Assembly (NCBI GenBank): GCA_949825025.1
Contig: OX463781.1
Location: 36,163,537-36,227,536 of the forward strand
Origin: Siphlonurus alternatus
Taxonomy: Eukaryota; Arthropoda; Insecta; Ephemeroptera; Siphlonuridae
Direction of reading: 5' to 3'
Length of the DNA stretch: 64,000 nucleotides
Shown here: positions 1 to 7,878 of the stretch, piece after piece
How the letters are laid out: every line of letters starts with the position of its first letter
Position numbering within the stretch: position 1 is the stretch's first letter
Notes under the pieces: model-generated
The model's database searches: none
Told to the model about the DNA's origin: nothing
What the model saw: only the letters and a program-made list of their open reading frames with translations
Program-made: the position numbers and the translations under genes

Positions 1-67
1 TTAAAATTTATTTCATTCGATTCGTTTGCAGGGAAATATTCTAGCTCTTTGACTCCGAAGTAACTGA

Positions 68-488
68 GATTAAGGGCATTGGGTGTAGCACCGGTAGTTG
101 GCAACACTGACGTATCTTCACCATGTTAATTTTTGATCATTGTTCCTCTGAGTAATTTTTATGCTAGAGCTAAGCTGATTGCTGGAGTATCAAGATAATT
201 AGTAGCCCAAGTGCACAATTTGGCTAAATAAAGCCTGATATAAAGAAAAGTATTTTTTTTATATTTTAGAAAAATTCATGCAAATTTAAAAATTACTAAA
301 AAATACTTTTCTTTAAATCAGGCTTTATTTAGCCAAATTGTGCACTTGGGCTACTAATTATCTTGATACTACAGCAATCAGCTTGGCTCTAGCATAAAAA
401 TTACTCCGAGGAGCAATGATCAAAAATTAACATGGTGAAGACACGTCAGTGTTGCCAACTACCGGTGCTACACCCAATGCCCTTAATC
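68..488. mobile_element. Foldback element, arms about 175-180 bp
   Basis: The left arm from 68 (GATTAAGGGCATTGGGTGTA) returns as its reverse complement ending at 488, with only scattered mismatches along the arms. The arms meet in an AT-rich loop at about 245-305. There is no coding capacity. This is a non-autonomous terminal-inverted-repeat element (MITE-like). No second copy was seen in the window. Confidence 0.85.
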
Positions 489-899
489 GTTAAACCTCTG
501 ATGTAAAAAAAGTTTAAAAATTTAAAAAAAATTGTTTCCGGTCGTTAAAAATAACATGAATGTTAAAAAAAACAAACTTAATTTTGAATCAAGACGTAAT
601 ACTAAACTATATTTAATTTCAAATTAAAGAGTAAAAAAAGTAACTATATATTATATTTGACATTTGTATATAATATATAATCACCACGTATTAGAGCTCT
701 ATATGTAAAGTTTCAGAATTTAATTGAAAAGGTATGTATAATGAGGTTGAAATCTAACAAATTTCTCAACCTTATGATAAAACTAAAAAAAAAAAAAATC
801 AATGAAAACACGTTAGTAATAATAATTAACAGTATGCTCCTGAAACATAGAACACCTCCACCTAGAAATTATAGTTTGACTGTAGCGACGTTAAAGAGA

Positions 900-1345
900 A
901 GATAATATGGCACTCGAAATAGCGCCATGTGGCTGGTGCAGCCATCAGTCTGGCCTCTTATGATAAGACGCATGCGGACCACCAGACCATGGGCAATGTA
1001 TACTTCGATTCTCGACACTGTTCGTAACCCTGACCAGTGTTATAAAGTACAACTTTACAAGTACAACGTCTCGGGACACAACGCCCCTGACTCATTTGCT
1101 GGAGCTGGCAGCTTCAAGAAACAAATAAAGATATGGACATTTTTTTTTCACAAGGTTACACCCCTATGAGCTTGGAGCTCGAGCCGGGGTAATGGGTAAG
1201 GATAAGGGAGGGAGAGGATGGTGACCACGGCCTGTTATGTGTCCCAGCATTCGCTGAGGTGAAATTGAGGGAACCGTGGAAAACCTCAGTCAGGACGGAA
1301 ACCTCTACTTTTTATCAATGGACCAAAGTGATGTCCAAAGCCTGG
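900..1345 (+). other. Unresolved repeat or pseudogene fragment
   Basis: Base composition here is more balanced than the AT-rich flanks and the translations look protein-like, but in two frames. One frame reads SLASYDKTHADHQTMGNVYF before meeting stops; another reads NPDQCYKVQLYKYNVSGHN shortly after. The tail at 1190-1340 (GGAAAACCTCAGTCAGGACG) looks like a dispersed genomic repeat. I do not recognise the protein. The frame switch suggests a decayed transposon or pseudogene. Confidence 0.3.
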
Positions 1346-1481
1346 GGAACCATACACAAGTGCATTTATAGTTTTTTTGGTAAGATAAAGAGTACACCCA
1401 ATTTAGTCATTTAATCTAGTCCGGCTAGCGTGAAAACCAACGCCCGCTCCAAAACAGAGCAAGCATTAAAATTTGTACGGT

Positions 1482-1524
1482 CTTCCCGCCCCGTCGGTAC
1501 AATTTGTACCGACGGGGCGGGAAG
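1482..1524. repeat. Perfect GC-rich hairpin
   Basis: This is a perfect inverted repeat of 21 bp per arm around a single central base (1503). The arm is CTTCCCGCCCCGTCGGTACA followed by A. It is strikingly GC-rich for this window and could form a stable hairpin in DNA or RNA. A partial echo, CCCGTCGGTACCACA, lies at about 1687-1701. Function unknown. Confidence 0.8.
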
Positions 1525-1983
1525 TGTCTTGTTGTTTATACTTGGTATATAACGTTAGCGATGTGTATTGAATTTCTGACAGGAAGATCAGTTGCTGTGT
1601 TTCTTCTTATCACTAGATATAACCTTGATGCCAAACGTCGTTTATGAAGTTACCCATAAGGACTGTGTATAGACACTTTTAAGTCCCCCGTCGGTACCAC
1701 AAGTGTACTTGGAAATGAACCCACGTAGACCGGGAATAACCATGCAGGACGATGAATAAAAAAGTGACATAATTTAAAATACATTTTTAGTTTACATTGC
1801 AGGAACCGACAAAAATTAATATAATGTATTAATTAATATAATATATACTTCCTCTGCATATAACAAGAAAAACATAATATTACGACGGAAGGACGCGGAC
1901 TTCAACCTCTCTCCTCGATATAATTATTATTTGTTTCGACACCAATTAGTCACAATGATAATTTATACTATAATAGTAGTTAT

Positions 1984-2304
1984 AATGGAGTATTGACCTC
2001 AATTTTTTTTATTGCAGAAATGGATAGAGGGTGCAAAGTTATGCTACCCTGATTTTTTTCAGATTTTTTAGAGCCCGGGAACTATTTTTAAAAAAATTTT
2101 GAAAGTTTTTTTTGTGACGTCACGAGACGCCGCTTCTTAAGAAAAAGATAGGGCTTGTCGCCGCGTGACGTCACAAAAAGGACTTTCAATAATTTTTTAA
2201 AAATACTTCCCGGGCTCTAAAAAATCTGAAAAAAATCAGGGTAGCATAACTTTGCACGCTCTATCCATTTCTGCAATAAAAAAAAATGAGGACAATACTC
2301 CATT
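1984..2304. mobile_element. Foldback family 1 copy (about 320 bp)
   Basis: The inverted arms begin AATGGAGTATTG and contain the family core ATTGCAGAAATGGATAGAGG, then TATGCTAC, then CAGATTTTTTAGAGCCCGGG. The centre holds two GTGACGTCAC-type palindromes. Flanking T/A bases fit insertion at TA. There is no coding capacity. The same family occurs at 8400, 15007, 20284, 21086, 37899, 39551, 45414 and 46493. Confidence 0.85.
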
Positions 2305-2424
2305 TAACTGACACAAAAAAAACTTATTATTATGGTATGAATTTTCAATTATAACAATTTTATGGCAAGATTCTTGAATTTCGGCATTTTATTTCCACAG
2401 CAGAAATATCAAATTATAACAATA

Positions 2425-2549
2425 TAGGTCTGTTGGTAAATACACAATCAGAAAGAATCGATTATTTGAGATGAACCTTCTGTACATATAACATAAAGTT
2501 CATCACAAATAATCGATTCTATCTGATTGTGTATTTACGAACAGACCTA
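2425..2549. mobile_element. Small foldback element (125 bp)
   Basis: The arm TAGGTCTGTTGGTAAATACA and on through CAATCAGA and AATCGATTATTTG is repeated inverted up to 2549, around a loop near 2475-2500. A degraded relative is at 20682-20806. Confidence 0.8.
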
Positions 2550-3564
2550 ATGTTTCTGAATACGAATTCAAAGATAAACAAGACCACAGCATTTATTGAC
2601 AAAGCATTTGTCTTTTGTCTTTATAAATAAACATACTATTATAAATAATTAAGTACTGAAGAATAAAAAGTATGTCTCGACTAAGACACTATTAAACAAT
2701 CGTACAGCAATAGTTTAATATTATAGTTTGCCTTTGCTATAAGTAGCTTCAATATTTGTAAAAATCTTCCATGTGATTAACCTATTAATTAAACGTTTGC
2801 GAGAACTCGATAATCGCATAAAGCAAGCGGCCAGCGAGCCAAGAGTATTACACATACATACATACACGTTGTCAATTATTATTCGCTCCAGCGTTGAGTC
2901 ATTGACTTGACAAGCAACTCGTAGCTCTTACGACGCTCTTTGTCTCACTATAAAATTGTGTGTATATAGTGGAGCCATTATATTACTCTTCGAGTGGAGC
3001 ACCTAAACAAAGAATGGAAAATAACTGTGTCAAAAGTTTTTATTATCTTCTGTGTTTATTATCCCAGCAAGTACATGACTTTAAGATCTTTGCTTAACCC
3101 TCATGGTTTAACCTATACACAATTAATCGTTCTTGAATTCTGCAGTAAAGGAAGTGTTTTTTGTTTGCTTTTGCTACACGTATCTTAAAAGACTTTGTAA
3201 TCGTTATCATCTTATATTCTTGGCGTTACAGTATAGTCGTCACCACGGAAAATTGTCATCTCTTGATGAGGAACATATTCCAAGCAAAGGAGGGTACATT
3301 AAATAATTAGTAACCATAAAAAATAAGGCAAAAATGATTTATTACACGTAATTAATAATCACTTTATTTTAGAGAGATATTATATTTTTTTATATTTTTA
3401 ATTTAAATTTTAAAAATAAAAGTAAAAGTTGTTATTCACACACTGTGCAAACAACGTTGCGCAGTAAAAACAAAATAAAAAGGTAGTCTTAAAAAATTAA
3501 ACAGCCTTCAATTTTACTATTTGTATAAATTTTTGGAGAATATTTTACGCGTAAAAAAAAAGGG

Positions 3565-3770
3565 TCGGATTGATGGAGCAAGGCGGCGGGGTGCAGGCAG
3601 CAGCCAAGCAGCTGGGAACCCCGGGCTCAGCAGGCAGCAGGGGTAGTATTGCAAGAGCAACCCAGGCGGGCGGGCGACGACCTCGCTTGCTCGCGCGCCG
3701 CGTACAGTCCTTTATCGATTGCACTCTCTCTTCCTCTTTCTCAGTGCTGTCCTCGCCCCATCCATGATGT
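3565..3770. promoter_or_regulatory. GC-rich, CpG-containing island
   Basis: About 200 bp rich in G, C and CpG (GGCGGCGGGG, GGCGGGCGGGCGACGACC, CGCGCGCCGCG), standing out sharply from surrounding AT-rich DNA. It lies about 1.1 kb inside the presumed first intron of the ANKS1-type gene. It could be an alternative promoter or first exon, or a GC-rich repeat. I see no convincing coding frame. Confidence 0.35.
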
Positions 3771-4810
3771 TAGCTCAGTTTGCTTTCTCTCTTATACATT
3801 CACTTCTTTTTTTTTTTTACCCTCTCACACTACCCTCACGCAACAGTCAATGCTTATTTTATACAGACAGACTAAAGTACCTTTCTGACCAACATCCTGA
3901 CACACAAAATAAGAAAAGGGGCGTAGTAACACGCAAGCATTTCATATTATAAAAAATTATCAAAATATGGGCGTAGTCCTTATATGTGAAAACACGAAAT
4001 GCTTGGTACATTCATGAAGAATAATTTCCTAGATTCATATAAATGATTAAAAATTATAATTAATGTAAAGATTATATTAATTCTAGTTTTGCATTGCAGT
4101 GTCTTAGAAAATAAAATAATGTTATAAAGACATTGTGTCGTGACTGCCGTTAGAGCAAAAGAATTTTCAAAATATATTAATATATTTTTATGGTTTATTG
4201 TCATGATTAAGAACACACTGCAGACTATATAACTGCAAAGTCATATGATTATACTGCTAAGTGAGTCGAATTGTCTCATAAAATTTAATCTCTACAGTAT
4301 ATTGCTCAGTATGCATATGGAGTGTTCAATAGGGATTAATAAGAACTATACAGCAATTAAATAACGTACGATGAGAAACAAAAATTAATTTAGGCACACT
4401 GGCCAATATAACATATGCATATACAGTATAATTATATGCACAATCATATAATTATATTATATTTTATATATTTGAAATATAATTATGCTTTCTCCTTAAA
4501 TGCATATTAGTATGCGCTTTCGTTTACAAGCAAGCTTAATTTACATAAATTAAAACTAAAAGTTGTTTCATGAACCTTGAATTTAATTAATTATCATACA
4601 AATTAAATTGTTCCTTCAAATTCTTCACTGTTTACAAAAATTTGAAACTTAATAAATAATTTATTAATAAATTGCTAATTAAAATTAATATTACATGTGA
4701 ACCAGCACTTCAATTGAATTAATATCAACCTTTTTAAAACTCTTTTACTAAGCCCCAAGCTACATTTTTTTCCTTATACAGTAAAAAAAAAAACTTTATT
4801 TTTAACCTAC

Positions 4811-4914
4811 CTTGCAAGCGGGCCACTCCTCTTTGCACGCTGACTTAAGATTTTTTCTACTATTGGAATGTTCCCATTTCTTGCTGCTTCTAGCAGCTCT
4901 TGGTCCTTGCCCAT
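4811..4914 (-). CDS. ANKS1: ANKS1A/ANKS1B-like adaptor, first coding exon (gene continues off left edge)
   Basis: Read on the minus strand from the ATG at 4914-4912, this exon encodes MGKDQELLEAARNGNIPIVE and continues KILSQRAKRSGPLA to a donor (AG|GTAGGT) at 4810. The start matches the highly conserved N-terminus of ANKS1A (Odin) and ANKS1B (AIDA-1), whose MGK-x-QELLEAAR segment opens the first ankyrin repeat. These are cytoplasmic and synaptic adaptors with ankyrin repeats, two SAM domains and a PTB domain, acting in Eph and other receptor-kinase signalling. The exon is 104 nt, leaving phase 2. An upstream overlapping ATG (4920) is in another frame and is disfavoured. The rest of the gene lies left of the window. 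The family call is strong; A versus B cannot be decided and arthropods may have a single gene. Confidence 0.82.
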
Positions 4915-5183
4915 GGCCCATTAAATACTTTCTTATAACACAAATAACCTTATTTATTCACCCAAAATTTGATTAAACCACAAACTTGAAACTTCATTGA
5001 TCCATCTCCGTCCATATTCCTGCGGTCTCGGCGCCATCATACAACAGCTGGCGAAACTCGGAAAACAGCTGAGCATCGTTTTTGACACACCCCCTTCAGC
5101 TGTTGAAAAAAATACTCGGTGCCGTGAAATGTGTAAATGTCCCATAATAACTGAATTATTGTGTCTTTTATATAATTTTAACC
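4915..5183. promoter_or_regulatory. Divergent promoter between ANKS1-type gene and TM7SF3
   Basis: Only 269 bp separate the two start codons, which point away from each other, so both 5' UTRs and core promoters must overlap here or begin in further upstream exons. The middle (5020-5110) is less AT-rich than its surroundings and holds three CAGCTG E-boxes (near 5045, 5069 and 5097) and a GGCGCCATCAT stretch. On the minus strand an ATG at about 5036 opens a short frame beginning MAPRPQEYGRRW and stopping near 4954; it would be an upstream frame in the ANKS1-type leader. The promoter call is inferred from gene arrangement. Confidence 0.6.
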
Positions 5184-5289
5184 ATGTTAATTAAACTCTC
5201 AATCATTTTGAGTGCATTAATATTAATCAAGTGTATAATAATTGTTGATTGCGTTTCTCTACCAATTATTTCGGTGACAGATGCTAAAG
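5184..5289 (+). CDS. TM7SF3: TM7SF3 exon 1 (signal peptide)
   Basis: The ATG in ACCATGTTA opens 35 codons plus one base. The product begins with a lysine and then a long run of I, L and V ending near IVDCVSLP, as expected of a cleaved signal peptide. The donor is AAAG|GTAAAA. Reading through that donor gives a longer open frame that starts inside the intron and is not used. Confidence 0.85.
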
Positions 5290-7819
5290 GTAAAATTCGG
5301 GGCTAGACAGTGTTTTGGTCACGTGAATTCTCTCTTAATTAATGAATTATTATGTAACATTCATGCGGGTTCAAATTTGAACAAAATTATAAAGCGTATT
5401 ATGTTATGCATATTTAAAATACACACTAAGAATATGATACAGTATGCTTACGCACTTACGCAGCTAATTAATCATTATGCATACAAATATATTTCAGATG
5501 GAGATGTTATTTCTCTCTCATTCAAGACTGGAAATAAAGAGGGACTTCTAGTTGAAGAGATGAAAGTTATTCCTGCTCTTGGCAGCGTTACAATACAGGC
5601 AGATAAAATTCCTCCGTCTGTAAAATTTATTCTTTTTCAAGTGCATTCTTTTGTATACAATGCATCTCTATCATATAATCAGACGCTGTATCCAAATTAT
5701 CATGTAAATGGCACTAACATTGGACTTATCCAAAGACCTGTAAATAGCATTTCATTGGTTTACCTGAAGAATTACAATATCAACAAAGATATTTCAGTTC
5801 TCATTGCAGTTCAAGCATACAATGTTGATGGTGAGTATGATGAACCTCAAAATCAAGCCTCTTCATGTCTTTGAGCTTTAAAGTTAAATCCATTGAATAT
5901 TGGTGTAATATCATTTTTAACATTCATTTTTAAGATGTTAATTGGTACCGGTATAAAAACTTGCTGAAAGTATATAATATAATGCAAGGTCTTTTATTTT
6001 AAACTTACTGTAGTAATATTGCATTCTGTAGAAAATCTACTTTTTTTTTTCTTAATGTTTATTTCTCTTCCAGATCCAATTCCTGGTGGCTGCAACATGG
6101 AATTTTCAGTAGAAATGGCTCCATATTTAGATGTCGTTTACATCAGCTCATTAATTACAGTAAAAAGTCAACTAGCGGCACCCCCTCCACCATACTCGTG
6201 TTCTTCCCCTTCAACACATGTCGACTATGATTTTTATCATCTCTATCTAACAGAAAGAGATTTTGAAAGTACAGCCTTCTTTCTTGGTGTTAGAAGTATG
6301 TTAACTGTTGATAGAATTATAGAAAATGGAAGAAAGGTAAATTAATTTAACTTTGATTTTTATTTTTATTTTTTTTATATTAATTATTTGTCTGTATTTA
6401 GGTACCAATTCCGGTGGGCTTATCAAATCTGCAGCGAGTGTTTAGTGCATATCCGGGAACTGGATCTGTCTTTGCCGTAATAGCGAATAGCCAAAGTTTG
6501 ACGACTCTTGCTGCCGCAGCATATGTGCCAGCTGTTACATATGCTTGCAGCACCATCTATTGGTCTGATACATGTGAAGTACTCGGTGAGGAATTAAATC
6601 ATTATTTAGTCAGTGCGTTCAAATGTATTTATAAGTTTTTTTTTTTTAAAGATTAATTATTATTATTTTTTTTTTCAATAATTATATTAATGATGTGTCC
6701 GTAACAAAATATACCTATGCTACTGTATTTAATTTTATATTTTTCCACTTTCACTTTAATTTGCTTTATTTATTTCTTTATTTTTAATTTTTTTCTTTCG
6801 TCATTTATTTGTTTATTTATTTGGAGAGTGAAAATTTTATTGGTTCATTTTTTATTCTTATCTGGTATTTATCAAAATGTCCTTATTATTTTATTTTATT
6901 TTTTGAGGGGGGGGGGGTGATGATAGATTGATCTTCAGTGTTAAGGCATTATGTTTTTACTAAGGCTCGATCATTTAATAATTTCAGGCTTTAGACTGGG
7001 ATTTTGCTGTCCCCCTCCCCTCCCCTCATCATGAAAGTTTTGGATTTTAAATAGTGTAATTAAAAGGGAAAAACTGCCATATTTTTTCCCTATTTGACAA
7101 ATAAACCTACCCACTCCGTTTCTTTTTTTTTTTTTTTTCCCCCAGTAACAAATAATTGTGATTTTTTTTTAATTATTTTTTTTTTTTTATTTTATTTTTT
7201 TTTCTTGTCTGTTTCAGCTTCTACATTTTCTAAACTTTTGTGTGCAATGATATTTTTCCTAGGAATATTTCTCTGCTTTGTGGGACATTTATTTTTTAAA
7301 GCAGAGATGTTTATTTTTGGATTTCTTTCTGGAGGACTTGTTGCATTTATTTTAGTAGCAATGCCTGGAAGCTTTGATTATGGAGGTGAGTTAATTTTTG
7401 CCAATGTAGAATGTCCAAATATCAACGTTGATTAAATTGCAGCTCATCTGGTGATATCATTGATCATGGGTGCCATATTTGGAGGGTTTTGGCTCTCGAT
7501 TTGGTGGTTTTATGGCATTCCAGCCCTATCAACGTTGCTCGTCACACTAAATCTGGGATACTTGACAGCCTCTATTGTATACTATGCTGGGACAGGTAAG
7601 TCAATAATTTCATGTTCTTCAAACAGGTATTTAATAAAATTTGTTTTGTAAAAGAATTAAAAAAAAAAAATTAGCTTCAAGTTTAAAAATTGTTGAATTA
7701 AATAAAATATCAATCAAAAACCTATGAAATGTTCAGTCATTAATTTATAGGTATAACTTATTATCTATTATCTAATGAAGACACTGTGCACATTTTTATC
7801 TATCTATTTATTTATATAT

Positions 7820-7878
<59 letters not shown>

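Larger units (their letters stand above)
1..4810 (-). other. ANKS1-type gene, start of intron 1 (left flank)
   Basis: This stretch lies downstream, on the minus strand, of the splice donor that ends the ANKS1-type first exon, so it is read as the beginning of that gene's first intron. I see no second exon: no ankyrin-repeat coding segment is visible on the minus strand. It holds foldback elements at 68-488, 1482-1524, 1984-2304 and 2425-2549, a GC-rich island at 3565-3770, a protein-like but broken stretch at about 900-1345, and otherwise AT-rich sequence. Confidence 0.6.

Noticed and set aside
5281..5497. Longer open frame starting at ATG 5281 for TM7SF3
   Set aside because: It begins at the end of exon 1 and reads through an intron. 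The spliced model has a signal peptide, matching phases and the expected protein length.
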